Source: Candidatus Uhrbacteria bacterium
GTDB taxonomy: Bacteria; Patescibacteriota; Patescibacteriia; UBA9934; GWF2-40-263
Assembly: GCA_013204385.1 (NCBI GenBank)
Contig: JABMNY010000016.1
Coordinates: 1 to 35,261 of the forward strand
Reading direction: 5' to 3'
DNA length: 35,261 nt
Below, piece by piece: positions 17,162 to 26,029 of this stretch. Each line of letters begins with the position of its first letter. Positions within the stretch are counted from its first letter, which is position 1. Under the pieces are notes generated by a model that searched no databases, was not told where the DNA came from, and worked only from the letters and a program-made list of their open reading frames with translations. A program made the position numbers and the translations under genes.

Positions 17162-18298
17162 CTAGGTTTGCATTTTCCACTGGTCAACAACTTCTTGGAT
17201 TGCGGAATTTGTCACGATGATTCCTTGTGCGTTGCGAATGATCTTATCGTGGTCAGTAAGTTGCTCGAGATGCCGTGTGAGTGCACGTTCCGCTTTTTCG
17301 ATCTCAAGTTCATCTGGAAATTCTTCATTTAGTGCATCTAGTTCGGCAATTACTTCTTTAAGTCGTTTTGCTTCAAGTTTAATGCGTTCCTTTGTTTCTA
17401 TGATTTGCGCAGGCTCTGCTGCGGTATCAACATGAGCGAACTTTGCTTCGATCGAAATTTTTGCGGATGCTTCATCAATGAGATCAAGTGCTTTGTCTGG
17501 AAGGAATCTTCCTTGGATTTCTTTTGAAAGTTCGATGGCTGTACGCAGTGTCTGGTCTGGAATCTGAACGTGATGGAATGACTCATACACACCCTTGATT
17601 CCACGCAGGATTTCGAAACTATCGTCGTCAGATGGCTCTTCTACAAAGACTGGTTGAAATCGGCGATTCAGTGCATCGTCTGGTTTGATGAACTGATCAT
17701 ATTCCTTCCATGTTGTTGCGCCGATCGCTTGAAGATCACCTCGTGCGAGTGCTGGTTTTAAAATATCTGATACATTCATAGCACCCTCTGCACCAGAGGC
17801 CTGTTCGATCATGTGGATTTCATCGATGAACAATATAATTTTTCGACCCATTGCTTCAATTTCTTTTGTGAGATGTCGCATGCGCTCTTCGAACTCTCCA
17901 CGATACTTTGTTCCAGAGATCATTCCTGTGAGATCTAATGCGAGAACACGCTTGTCTTTAATTGAGTCTGGAACGTATCCCTTGTGGATGCGTCTCGCGA
18001 GACCTTCAACAATAGCAGTCTTTCCAACCCCAGGTTCTCCTAAGAGAAGAGGATTATTCTTGCGTCGGCGAGAGAGAATGTGAACGACGCGTTCAATTTC
18101 TTCTTCTCGACCAATAACTGGATCAAGATTCCCTTTATCAGCCTCTGCAGAGAGATCTTTTGTATATGTTTGCAATACGGATCGACCACCTGATCCAGAA
18201 TGCGAAGAGCCCTTTTTCCGTTTTGCTTGATCCCAAATGAGTAAGCCAGCAACAATGAGGATAATAGCGATTGTAATGGTGGGGGAGAGTGATTCCAT
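17162..18298 (-). CDS. Membrane-anchored single-AAA Clp-like ATPase (ClpA/B/C D1 only)
   Basis: N-terminal TM (TITIAIILIVAGLLIWDQ), [52 protein letters not shown]; ends where D2 would start. Confidence 0.88.
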   Translation of the reverse strand: MESLSPTITIAIILIVAGLLIWDQAKRKKGSSHSGSGGRSVLQTYTKDLSAEADKGNLDPVIGREEEIERVVHILSRRRKNNPLLLGEPGVGKTAIVEGLARRIHKGYVPDSIKDKRVLALDLTGMISGTKYRGEFEERMRHLTKEIEAMGRKIILFIDEIHMIEQASGAEGAMNVSDILKPALARGDLQAIGATTWKEYDQFIKPDDALNRRFQPVFVEEPSDDDSFEILRGIKGVYESFHHVQIPDQTLRTAIELSKEIQGRFLPDKALDLIDEASAKISIEAKFAHVDTAAEPAQIIETKERIKLEAKRLKEVIAELDALNEEFPDELEIEKAERALTRHLEQLTDHDKIIRNAQGIIVTNSAIQEVVDQWKMQT

Positions 18299-18299
18299 A

Positions 18300-19337
18300 C
18301 TATTGATTGTTTATGTTAGGTGGAATTGGCAGATCAAGATGTTTGTATCCATGTTCTGTCACCATCCGACCACGTGGTGTGCGTGTGAGAAAACCGATCT
18401 GAATCAGAAATGGCTCGTGAACTTCTTCAATGGTTTGGATTTCTTCTTGGGTGGCAGCAGCAATTGTGGAAAGACCAACGGGGCCTCCCCCAAACTTTTC
18501 AATGACCGTTGAAAGGATTCGTCTATCTGTATTGTCGAGTCCCATGTGATCGACGGTCAATTTTTGGAGCGCTTCTTGGCAGACAGGACGCGTAATATGA
18601 CCGTCGGCGCGAACATCTGCAAAGTCTCGGACTCGTCGCAAAAGCCGATTGGCGATTCGTGGAGTACGACGTGAGCGTCCTGCGAGCATGTCGACCGCTT
18701 CTGTATCGATCGAGGTGTTGAGGAGTGAGGCACTGCGCGCAACAATCGAACCGATGTGTTCTTCTTCGTAAAAATTGAGGTGATGGGTCACGCCAAAACG
18801 GTCGCGTAGTGGAGCGGAAAGAAGAGAGAGTCGAGTAGTGGCTCCGATGATGGTAAAACGCTCTAGACTGAGGCGGAGTGTGCGAGCGGTTGGTCCTTTT
18901 CCAACAATGATGTCGAGCGCATAGTCTTCCATCGCTGGGTAAAGGACTTCTTCGATGGTTTTGTTCATGCGATGAATTTCGTCGATAAACAGAATGTCTC
19001 CTCGGCCGAGGTTTGAAAGGATTGCGGCAAGGTCTCCTACACGCTCAAGCGCAGGGCCTGACGTAACTCGGATTTGTGATCCCATCTCATTGGCGATGAT
19101 GTGAGCGAGCGTGGTTTTTCCTAGTCCTGGGTTTCCGTACAAAAGAACGTGCTCGATTGGTTCGTCTCGTTTTTTTGAAGCTTCGATAAAAATAGAAAGA
19201 TTTTCCTTAATATCATCTTGTCCGACAAAGTCCTGTAAGGATTGAGGGCGTAAGCCAACTTCAAAATCGCGTTCTTCTGCGGGAGCATCTGCTTCCGTAA
19301 TACGTTCAGGGATCTCCATTTCTTCACGCTCAATCAT
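18300..19337 (-). CDS. ruvB: Holliday junction branch migration DNA helicase RuvB
   Basis: [117 protein letters not shown]; start chosen at the second ATG. Confidence 0.97.
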   Translation of the reverse strand: MIEREEMEIPERITEADAPAEERDFEVGLRPQSLQDFVGQDDIKENLSIFIEASKKRDEPIEHVLLYGNPGLGKTTLAHIIANEMGSQIRVTSGPALERVGDLAAILSNLGRGDILFIDEIHRMNKTIEEVLYPAMEDYALDIIVGKGPTARTLRLSLERFTIIGATTRLSLLSAPLRDRFGVTHHLNFYEEEHIGSIVARSASLLNTSIDTEAVDMLAGRSRRTPRIANRLLRRVRDFADVRADGHITRPVCQEALQKLTVDHMGLDNTDRRILSTVIEKFGGGPVGLSTIAAATQEEIQTIEEVHEPFLIQIGFLTRTPRGRMVTEHGYKHLDLPIPPNINNQ

Positions 19338-19378
19338 AGTGCCCATATTATGCCTGTTGTGGAGTGGTGGAGCAAATC

Positions 19379-19408
19379 AAAAATACTCTTGGAGTCAAGA
19401 GTATTTTT
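19379..19408. terminator. Hairpin terminator downstream of tRNA-Leu(UAA)
   Basis: aaaaatactcttg gagt caagagtattttt. Confidence 0.7.
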
Positions 19409-19409
19409 A

Positions 19410-19496
19410 TGGTGGGCCGAGAGGGAGTCGAACCCTCATGGGATTTCTCCCCGGGGATTTTAAGTCCCCTGCGTATACCATTCCGCCACCAGCCCA
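19410..19496 (-). tRNA. tRNA-Leu(UAA)
   Basis: Minus strand GGGCTGGTGGCGGAATGGTATACGCAGGGGACTTAAAATCCCC...GAGGGTTCGACTCCCTCTCGGCCCACCA. Confidence 0.93.
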
Positions 19497-19542
19497 CGCG
19501 CAGAAAGAGTAGCAAAGAAGGGGAGAATCGCCAAGTTATGAG

Positions 19543-19570
19543 TTGACGAAACCAATAGATCTGCTAGCAT
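19543..19570 (+). promoter_or_regulatory. Sigma70-like promoter TTGACG-N16-TAGCAT
   Basis: TTGACG 19543-19548, TAGCAT 19565-19570; followed by SD gaggag (19591-19596). Confidence 0.6.
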
Positions 19571-19601
19571 ATCGGCCTGCTCATCAAGCAGAGGAGAATA
19601 C

Positions 19602-20972
19602 TTGAAGTACACACTTTTGTTTCTGATCATGTTCATGCTGGGGCTTTCTTGTCGTCCAGCGGTTGTGGACGAGGGGACTGACGAGACTGTGGAGCGCGTG
19701 GATCAATCTCCCGTGACTCCACCAGAAGGACCAGAGTCCATTCTGCATCTGTCTCAACAAGATCAAGAGATCTCACTTGCTGTGGCTCTGGGCGAGGAAT
19801 GGGGGCAAGCGCTCCTGAAGGAGCTGGTCGAGCAGAACTCAGGAACCCTCAATATCGAGGGCGTCACCAAGGTGGGGGCGATTCTCGAGCGGGAACTCAC
19901 ATCCATGGGATTTGAGACGCACTGGGAGCACCCCGAAGTGAACGAGCGTCGTGCAGGACACTTGATCGCTCATCGTTCAGGTTCAAGTTATCGAATTCTG
20001 ATGGTCGTCCATATGGACACGGTTTTCGAGACAGGAGCAGACGGATCTGCGTTCTCAATCGAAGACGGGATCGCCCGTGGACCCGGTGTGCACGACATGA
20101 AGGGGGGTATCGTTGTGGCGCTTAGTGCCCTGCGTGCTCTACATCATGCAGGAGAACTTGAGGGTTCCAGCATCACCTTCATTGCGATCGGAGACGAAGA
20201 GTCGCCCGCTCAACCGCTCGAGTTGGATCGCAAGATCCTTCGTGACTATGCAGAGCAGAGTGATTACGCACTGGTCTTTGAAGGACGTGATGATACACAT
20301 CCTGGAATCGTCACGGGCCGTCGTGGGATTTCCTCCTGGGAACTGTTTGTCACCTCGGGTGGCGGGCATTCATCTCGAATTCTCACTTCGGAACTCGGTG
20401 CGGGAAGCGCTTACGAGTCTGCTCGTATCATCAACATGCTTCGGACAGAACTTGTTGAGCCCGGTCTCACGGTGAACATCGGCTACGGCGCGGTCGGATC
20501 TCAGATCTCAGATCAACAAAGTGGAATCGTGGTCCAAGGGAAACTCAACCGAGTTCCTGAACAAGCCCTCTACAAAGGCGACCTTCGCTACACAACCTTC
20601 GTGCAAAGGGATGATGCGCAGAAGCGCATGCAAGCGATCGTCGAAGTTGGTCTCCTTGGGACGGTGGCAGACATCAGGTTCATGGATCTCTACCCACCCA
20701 TGGAAGCGACGCCGGGAAACGAGAATCTTCGTGACCTGATGGAGCAAGTTTCCCTCATGCTCACGGAAGAGGCGCAACCCGCAGTTGACCCAATCTACCG
20801 CGGAGCAAGTGACGCCTGCTTCATCTCTGGAACGATCCCTGTCATCGACGGACTTGGTCCCTCAGGCGGGGGAGATCACAGCCGGGAGGAGTATGTCGAT
20901 CTCTCAAGCATCACACCCTCTGCCACACGCACAGCCGTCCTCATCTCTCGCATCTTCGCAATGGGCTGCTGA
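19602..20972 (+). CDS. M20 family metallopeptidase lipoprotein (glutamate carboxypeptidase-like)
   Basis: TTG start with SD; lipobox LGLSC; ILMVVHMDTVFE, GPGVHDMKGGIVVAL, GDEESPAQP; C-terminal LGPSGGGDHSREEYVD. Confidence 0.9.
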   Translation: MKYTLLFLIMFMLGLSCRPAVVDEGTDETVERVDQSPVTPPEGPESILHLSQQDQEISLAVALGEEWGQALLKELVEQNSGTLNIEGVTKVGAILERELTSMGFETHWEHPEVNERRAGHLIAHRSGSSYRILMVVHMDTVFETGADGSAFSIEDGIARGPGVHDMKGGIVVALSALRALHHAGELEGSSITFIAIGDEESPAQPLELDRKILRDYAEQSDYALVFEGRDDTHPGIVTGRRGISSWELFVTSGGGHSSRILTSELGAGSAYESARIINMLRTELVEPGLTVNIGYGAVGSQISDQQSGIVVQGKLNRVPEQALYKGDLRYTTFVQRDDAQKRMQAIVEVGLLGTVADIRFMDLYPPMEATPGNENLRDLMEQVSLMLTEEAQPAVDPIYRGASDACFISGTIPVIDGLGPSGGGDHSREEYVDLSSITPSATRTAVLISRIFAMGC

Positions 20973-20980
20973 GACCGCAC

Positions 20981-21011
20981 ATCGAACCTCACGCATGGGT
21001 TCGATTTTTTT
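20981..21011 (+). terminator. Hairpin terminator of the M20 gene
   Basis: atcgaacctcacgcatgggttcgat + ttttttt. Confidence 0.75.
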
Positions 21012-21022
21012 ATTTGGAAAAG

Positions 21023-21078
21023 AAACACCCCACCGATCAAGCGAGATTCCAGTAGGGGTTTCTCGCTGACGATGGGGT
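21023..21078 (-). terminator. Structured terminator-like element, copy A
   Basis: aaacaccccaccgatcaagcgagattccagtaggggtttctcgctgacgatggggtc; paired arms; downstream of the 21092-21373 gene; similar copy at 27895-27950. Confidence 0.65.
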
Positions 21079-21091
21079 CAGCTGATCCGAG

Positions 21092-21373
21092 CTAGTGTCG
21101 GATCGTACAGCTCTTGACGATGAGGCCACAGCAGACGGTGGCAGTCGACTGCACACCCGCTGGGTTGAGACCAGAAGCCTTGAAGGCGACCGAATCATCC
21201 TCGCCACATCCGCCCACGTAGTGGGGGCTGATGCCATGCTTCCCAGTGACCGTGACCTCGGTCCAGCCCTCGGCCGTGAGGGTTCGGGTGGCGTTGTCTT
21301 CACTGACCATCTCACCACAGGCGGCGAGGGAGATGAAGGAGAGGATGAGGAGGAGGGTGCTGAGTCGGGGCAT
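21092..21373 (-). CDS. Small lipoprotein, hypothetical
   Basis: MPRLSTLLLILSFISLAACGEMVSEDN... lipobox LAAC; SD-like CCTCGAGGA upstream; own promoter. Confidence 0.7.
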   Translation of the reverse strand: MPRLSTLLLILSFISLAACGEMVSEDNATRTLTAEGWTEVTVTGKHGISPHYVGGCGEDDSVAFKASGLNPAGVQSTATVCCGLIVKSCTIRH

Positions 21374-21450
21374 TTGGAGTCCTCGAGGTGCGTACAATCG
21401 GTATTTTCCCACCATGGGATACCTGCCGATAGGTAGTCAGTTGACGTTTA

Positions 21451-21478
21451 AAGATATCATAAAATAAGCTGTTGTCAA
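21451..21478 (-). promoter_or_regulatory. Sigma70-like promoter TTGACA-N16-TATCTT for the small lipoprotein
   Basis: Minus strand TTGACAACAGCTTATTTTATGATATCTT. Confidence 0.6.
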
Positions 21479-21520
21479 TAGAAAGATGTAAAAACGCGTA
21501 AGGTTTCAATTAAAACAAAT

Positions 21521-21550
21521 AAGACCACCCGATGTGTATCGGATGGTCTT
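21521..21550. terminator. Hairpin
   Basis: aagaccacccgat gtgt atcggatggtctt (one mismatch). Confidence 0.55.
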
Positions 21551-21551
21551 G

Positions 21552-21570
21552 TGGAGCGGGAAACGGGGAT
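21552..21570. repeat. 19-bp exact copy of the 3' end of tRNA-Gly
   Basis: tggagcgggaaacggggat, identical to 21751-21769. Confidence 0.85.
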
Positions 21571-21715
21571 ATGGGATTTGAAGCAAATCCCATATGGCGT
21601 TCGTTCGCTCGGCAATAAGCGAAAGTCTTAAACAAAAGATGACTTTCACGTATTACCTCACTCACTCTCGCATCGAACCCCGAGGAGCCGCGGGTTCGAT
21701 CAGTCTATCATTCCA

Positions 21716-21749
21716 TATAAAAAGCCCCAGTAGAACTGGAGCTTTTTAT
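21716..21749. terminator. Hairpin terminator of tRNA-Gly
   Basis: ataaaaagccccagt aga actggagctttttat. Confidence 0.65.
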
Positions 21750-21750
21750 A

Positions 21751-21825
21751 TGGAGCGGGAAACGGGGATCGAACCCGCGGCCTTCTCCTTGGCAAGGAGA
21801 CGCTCTACCACTGAGCTATTCCCGC
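21751..21825 (-). tRNA. tRNA-Gly(GCC)
   Basis: Minus strand GCGGGAATAGCTCAGTGGTAGAGCGTCTCCTTGCCAAGGAGAAGGCCGCGGGTTCGATCCCCGTTTCCCGCTCCA. Confidence 0.96.
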
Positions 21826-21981
21826 AACAGGAATTGCGAGCAAAAGTTTAGCATTGAGAGGAACTCGTGGCAAGACCTATTTTGGTTGAGTCATTTATGA
21901 AGGAAACTGTTATTTTTTGGAACATTCTTGAGATTCTCTTGGACGTGATAGACTATCCCCAATCAATTCATAAGATAAACT

Positions 21982-23619
21982 ATGGCAAAAAAATCTAGCA
22001 CGACTGCTTTAACTCCTGAACGTCACGCAGAACAAGATGCTCGATACGCGCAGGGGCATGAGTATGATTATGTGATTATCGGTACAGGATCTTCTGCGCT
22101 CACGGTTGGAGCGCTCCTTGCAAACGCTGGACACAAAGTCTGCATGCTTGAGGCACACGATATTCCTGGAGGATATTGTCAGTCGTTTAAAACAGGGGAC
22201 TTTTATTTCTGTGCGCAGGTTCACTACATTTGGGGGTGCGCGCCAGGTGGGAAGATTTACGAATTTTTGAAGCGTGTCGGTCTTGAAAAAGATATTACGT
22301 TCGAGTTGTTTGATAAGTCTGGGTACGACGTCATGGCGCTTCCTGATGGGAAGAAGGTTCGGATTCCATATGGTTGGGATAATCTTGTCGAGAATGTGGT
22401 TGAGGCTTATCCAGATCAGAAAGTGCCGATGGAGAAGTTTGTTAGTGTGTTGAAAAAGATTCGAGAGGAGTTTGCTTTTCTTCCTGATCGAAAATTAACG
22501 TTCAAAGATTACTTGAAAGCCTACAAAGTGATGACGGTCATCAAGTATCGAAAAGCGACGGTTCAAGATTTGTTTGATGAGTGCGGTCTTTCAAAAGAAG
22601 CACAGGCCATTTTATGTGCGAACGCCGGAGACTTTATGGAACCCCCTGAGCGTTTGTCCTTGTTCATGTATGTGGCACTCTTTGGCGGCTACAACACAGG
22701 AGCCTATTATCCAACAAAACATTTCAAGTATTACATTGATCGCCTCGCGGACTTTATTACCGAGCATGACGGATGTCACATTTATTATGAGACAGAAGTG
22801 GATCAGATAAAAACAGAAAACGGAAAGGTTGTTGGTGTGAGTACAAAGAATGGAAAAACGTTCACGGCAAAGAACTACATTTGTAACGCAGATCCGAAGA
22901 AAATGTCAGAGATGATTGGGATCGAGAAGTTTCCAGAAGAAGAACAGAAGAAACTCGATTATACGTATTCTCCTGCGGGAGTCGTTGTCTATCTTGGACT
23001 CAAGGATATCAATCTCCGAGACTACGGCTTTGGATCAAGTAATATCTGGCACTTGGAGCAGTGGGATATGAACAAGATGTGGCGCGAGATGGGGGAGGTA
23101 AACTTCGAGAATCCATGGATCTTCATGTCGACACCAACGCTTCATACGCAAGAAGAAGGAACAACTCCAAGCCCCGAGAATCAGATTTTGGAGATCGCGG
23201 CGTATACAGAATATCAACCGTTCAAAGACGCACAGGACAAGAGTTACGCGGAGTATGCAAAGCTCAAGCAAAAGATTTCTGAGCGGATGATCGATATTGT
23301 GGAAGAGAAATATATTCCAAATTTGCGAAAGCATATTTTAGTGAAGACCGTTGGAACCTCGACCACAAACGAAGACTTCATTATGACGCCTCAGGGAAAC
23401 GCCTATGGCGCGACGATGACTCCAGAGCAGGTGAGCTTGAATCGTTTGAAAGCAAAGACTCCGTTTGAAAACTTTTGGTGGTGCAATGCCTCAAGCGGTT
23501 GGGCGGGGATGTATGGGACGGTCTCAACAGGAATGAGTCTCTACATGGATCTCACAGGGGATCGTTACTATGACGAGATTGTCCAAAAGAGTGATGAAGA
23601 GATTATTGCGGAACTGTAA
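21982..23619 (+). CDS. FAD-dependent oxidoreductase, phytoene desaturase/carotenoid isomerase (CrtI/CrtISO/RetSat-like) family
   Basis: YDYVIIGTGSSALTVGALLANAGHKVCMLEAHDIPGGYCQSF and C-terminal FENFWWCNASSGWAGMYGTVSTGMSLYMDL. Confidence 0.85.
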   Translation: MAKKSSTTALTPERHAEQDARYAQGHEYDYVIIGTGSSALTVGALLANAGHKVCMLEAHDIPGGYCQSFKTGDFYFCAQVHYIWGCAPGGKIYEFLKRVGLEKDITFELFDKSGYDVMALPDGKKVRIPYGWDNLVENVVEAYPDQKVPMEKFVSVLKKIREEFAFLPDRKLTFKDYLKAYKVMTVIKYRKATVQDLFDECGLSKEAQAILCANAGDFMEPPERLSLFMYVALFGGYNTGAYYPTKHFKYYIDRLADFITEHDGCHIYYETEVDQIKTENGKVVGVSTKNGKTFTAKNYICNADPKKMSEMIGIEKFPEEEQKKLDYTYSPAGVVVYLGLKDINLRDYGFGSSNIWHLEQWDMNKMWREMGEVNFENPWIFMSTPTLHTQEEGTTPSPENQILEIAAYTEYQPFKDAQDKSYAEYAKLKQKISERMIDIVEEKYIPNLRKHILVKTVGTSTTNEDFIMTPQGNAYGATMTPEQVSLNRLKAKTPFENFWWCNASSGWAGMYGTVSTGMSLYMDLTGDRYYDEIVQKSDEEIIAEL

Positions 23620-23620
23620 A

Positions 23621-23652
23621 AGAAAACGTCCTCGTTATGAGGACGTTTTTTT
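23621..23652. terminator. Bidirectional hairpin terminator
   Basis: aaaacgtcctc gttat gaggacgttttttt. Confidence 0.8.
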
Positions 23653-24906
23653 CATGACTTGTTGTGCCACACGCTGACCGCATCTGAGCGCTCCTTCGGT
23701 CCATGGACTGTTCAAGTAGTCTCCGCAGAGGAAGATGTTTTGTTCACCTTGACCCTCGCCTTCAATAAACGCTTTGGCTTTCTTGAGGGAGCCTGGATAA
23801 AACTTTGGCATCGCTTCGATCCATCGCTCAAGATCGAAGTTTTCGATCTCTTTTTCTTGTGAGAACCATGGGCACACTTCTATAAACTCTTTCTTTACGG
23901 CTTCGAATACCTTTTCATCATCGAGTTCCAGAAGTGTCTTTGCGAATTCCTCATGCAACCAGACGCAAACAAGAGACTTCCCATCACGAATCATCTCTTC
24001 TCCCTTCATGGACTCGTTCACATATCCTGAAATCTTTTGGTTCTCAACGTATGGCACCCAGACGACAGATGTGTCCTTGAGCTTCGTTCGATCCACACGG
24101 AACGCTACACTAATCGTTGAGGCATATCGAGCTGAGTCTAAAATCTCTTTTTGTTTTTGTGTGGGGTTTTTGTAGAACCATTTTGTATGAGTTGCTTGGC
24201 TTGCAATCACTGCAAGATCGTAAGCGTCCCCATCGACTATGACCTGACTCCCTGATTCAACCGATTGAACTTCATGATTCAATCGAACATCCAAGCGACT
24301 CGCAAACGCATTTGGAAGCGCTTGCATTCCACCTTGAGTGCGATGAAGGTCCCAGCCCTTCTTGTTGTGGGAAATAGACTTCATAATTCCTAGGAGTGCT
24401 CCCGTTGAGATTTCGTCGGCTCGATGAAACTGGTACACGGCGGTAAACGCATCGACAAAATAATCAGCTACCTGCTTTCCTGTTCGTCGACGCATGAATG
24501 AGTAGGCATCTCCATTGTCATGTGGGGCGAGTTCGTTGAGGTTGAAAAAGTCGCCAACATTTCGAATCAAAAAGTACTGGAGAGCGAGTCGAAATTTAGA
24601 CAGGGGACTTAAGACGTCATTTGGAGAAAAAATCTTTCCGTCTACCGTGATGCCGTATTTAAGAAATCGCATCGGCTCCCACTCGATTCCAAACTCCGTG
24701 CAGTACTTCTTCATCTCATCGTATAAATTACACAAATGATCTGCCCCGATATCAAAAAGAAATCCATCTTTCTCACGAGAGGCCATACGCCCACCTACTT
24801 GCGAGCGAGCTTCATAGACCGTGACTATATGTCCCGCTTTTTGTAATTCGTAGGCACAGGTAAGTCCCGCAATCCCAGCTCCAATGACAGCAATTTTCTT
24901 GCTCAT
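23635..24906 (-). CDS. NAD(P)/FAD-dependent amine-oxidase/protoporphyrinogen-oxidase-like protein
   Basis: MSKKIAVIGAGIAGLTCAYELQKAGHIVTVYEARSQVGGRMAS; C-terminal FLCGDYLNSPWTEGALRCGQRVAQQV. Confidence 0.88.
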   Translation of the reverse strand: MSKKIAVIGAGIAGLTCAYELQKAGHIVTVYEARSQVGGRMASREKDGFLFDIGADHLCNLYDEMKKYCTEFGIEWEPMRFLKYGITVDGKIFSPNDVLSPLSKFRLALQYFLIRNVGDFFNLNELAPHDNGDAYSFMRRRTGKQVADYFVDAFTAVYQFHRADEISTGALLGIMKSISHNKKGWDLHRTQGGMQALPNAFASRLDVRLNHEVQSVESGSQVIVDGDAYDLAVIASQATHTKWFYKNPTQKQKEILDSARYASTISVAFRVDRTKLKDTSVVWVPYVENQKISGYVNESMKGEEMIRDGKSLVCVWLHEEFAKTLLELDDEKVFEAVKKEFIEVCPWFSQEKEIENFDLERWIEAMPKFYPGSLKKAKAFIEGEGQGEQNIFLCGDYLNSPWTEGALRCGQRVAQQVMKKTSS

Positions 24907-24961
24907 AATCAATTCATTCAAATACTTTCCTAAGTATGACAACTTTAGTCAGATTTGCAAT

Positions 24962-25002
24962 AAAAAAGCCGTTCACGCGACCAATGAGGATTGGGGTGAA
25001 CG
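24962..25002 (-). terminator. Hairpin terminator of the PQ-loop-like gene
   Basis: ccgttcac gcg accaatgaggattgg g gtgaacgg, with T-run on the minus strand. Confidence 0.65.
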
Positions 25003-25011
25003 GGGGCGTTG

Positions 25012-25893
25012 TCAGGTGATCTTCCTCAACATGCGCGGGCGCACGAAGAGAATGAACACCATGATGGTCTCGATGATGAAGAAGGTGATCGGCTGACCAG
25101 CGTCCTCAAGCGTCCGTGCTGGGACAGCGATGAGTGCGAAGACACAGGACACCCACCAGATCCACCAGGAAATCTTGAGCTCCTTTTCAGGTGCTCCCCA
25201 AGCAGATTCAATGGTTGGAATTGAGCCGATGAACATCACGACCAAAGAAGAGGTGATCGTCAGTTTTGGGTCGCTAAAGTAAATCCCGATCCCGATTCCT
25301 GTGACGGCACCCGTCAAAGAGGCTTTGTCGAGTTTTGACCACTGAGATTCACCATATTTCCAGGCGAAGCAGAAAGTGGTCCAGGAGCCGATGATAGCGC
25401 CAATCATCTGTCCGTTCACAGAGTCTTCCAAGAGCATTCCGAAGAAGATGGTTGAATCGAGCAATGCCCAAATGAACCAACTTGATTTCATGGGCTGTGC
25501 ACCTTTGTACACAACGCTGTGTAGGTAGGGGATGAATCCTCCGACAAGGAAGACTCCAGCCAGGACATTGCTGACATCCGTTATCGTGTACCCACCATAG
25601 TAGAGGTACTGGATCATCAGGATGATGCTGAGAAGAAGTCCCAGAGTGTCCGCCGGCAAGAGGTGCCAGGCGCGCTTGGTGATCTGGTAGGGGATGCGCA
25701 CCAGGTAGACGAGAAGGGCGCCAGTGACGATCAGAGGATCGATTCCGCACGCACCCTCGATCCAGTTCTTGTGGATCTGTGCAGGGAAGCCGATGAGGAC
25801 CATCAGCATTCCACAGAAGAGCACAATCCAGCCTAGACGTGCCTGCCACGGATCTAGGAATTGAGCGAGGTGTTCTGCACGTTCGCGGGGCAT
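25012..25893 (-). CDS. Polytopic membrane protein, PQ-loop/SemiSWEET-like
   Basis: GGFIPYLHSVVYKGAQPMKSSWFIWALLD and IGSIPTIESAWGAPEKELKISWWIWWV resemble two PQ-loop-type repeats; SD CTGGAG. Confidence 0.7.
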   Translation of the reverse strand: MPRERAEHLAQFLDPWQARLGWIVLFCGMLMVLIGFPAQIHKNWIEGACGIDPLIVTGALLVYLVRIPYQITKRAWHLLPADTLGLLLSIILMIQYLYYGGYTITDVSNVLAGVFLVGGFIPYLHSVVYKGAQPMKSSWFIWALLDSTIFFGMLLEDSVNGQMIGAIIGSWTTFCFAWKYGESQWSKLDKASLTGAVTGIGIGIYFSDPKLTITSSLVVMFIGSIPTIESAWGAPEKELKISWWIWWVSCVFALIAVPARTLEDAGQPITFFIIETIMVFILFVRPRMLRKIT

Positions 25894-25938
25894 GAGGCTC
25901 TCCAGAAGGTGAGGGTGTCAGAAAAAGAGCGAGGGGGA

Positions 25939-25967
25939 ATACTACCTCAAAATGCCCAATAAGTCAA
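25939..25967 (-). promoter_or_regulatory. Promoter TTGACT-N17-TAGTAT
   Basis: Minus strand TTGACTTATTGGGCATTTTGAGGTAGTAT. Confidence 0.6.
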
Positions 25968-25980
25968 CCTATCCCCCAAG

Positions 25981-26015
25981 CAAAAACACTCTCCAGATCA
26001 GGAGAGTGTTTTTGC
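25981..26015. terminator. Hairpin terminator
   Basis: caaaaacactctcc agatca ggagagtgtttttg. Confidence 0.8.
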
Positions 26016-26029
26016 TTGCGTAAAGGAAT

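Noticed and set aside
17162-18298. Clp-like gene as a frameshift-truncated full-length ClpC
   Set aside because: No D2-coding sequence in any frame after the stop; the next gene begins 51 bp on.
21092-21509. Overlapping plus- and minus-strand ORFs near the small lipoprotein (21095-21436, 21231-21467, 21312-21509)
   Set aside because: Only the minus ORF from 21373 has a lipoprotein signal, SD, promoter and terminator.
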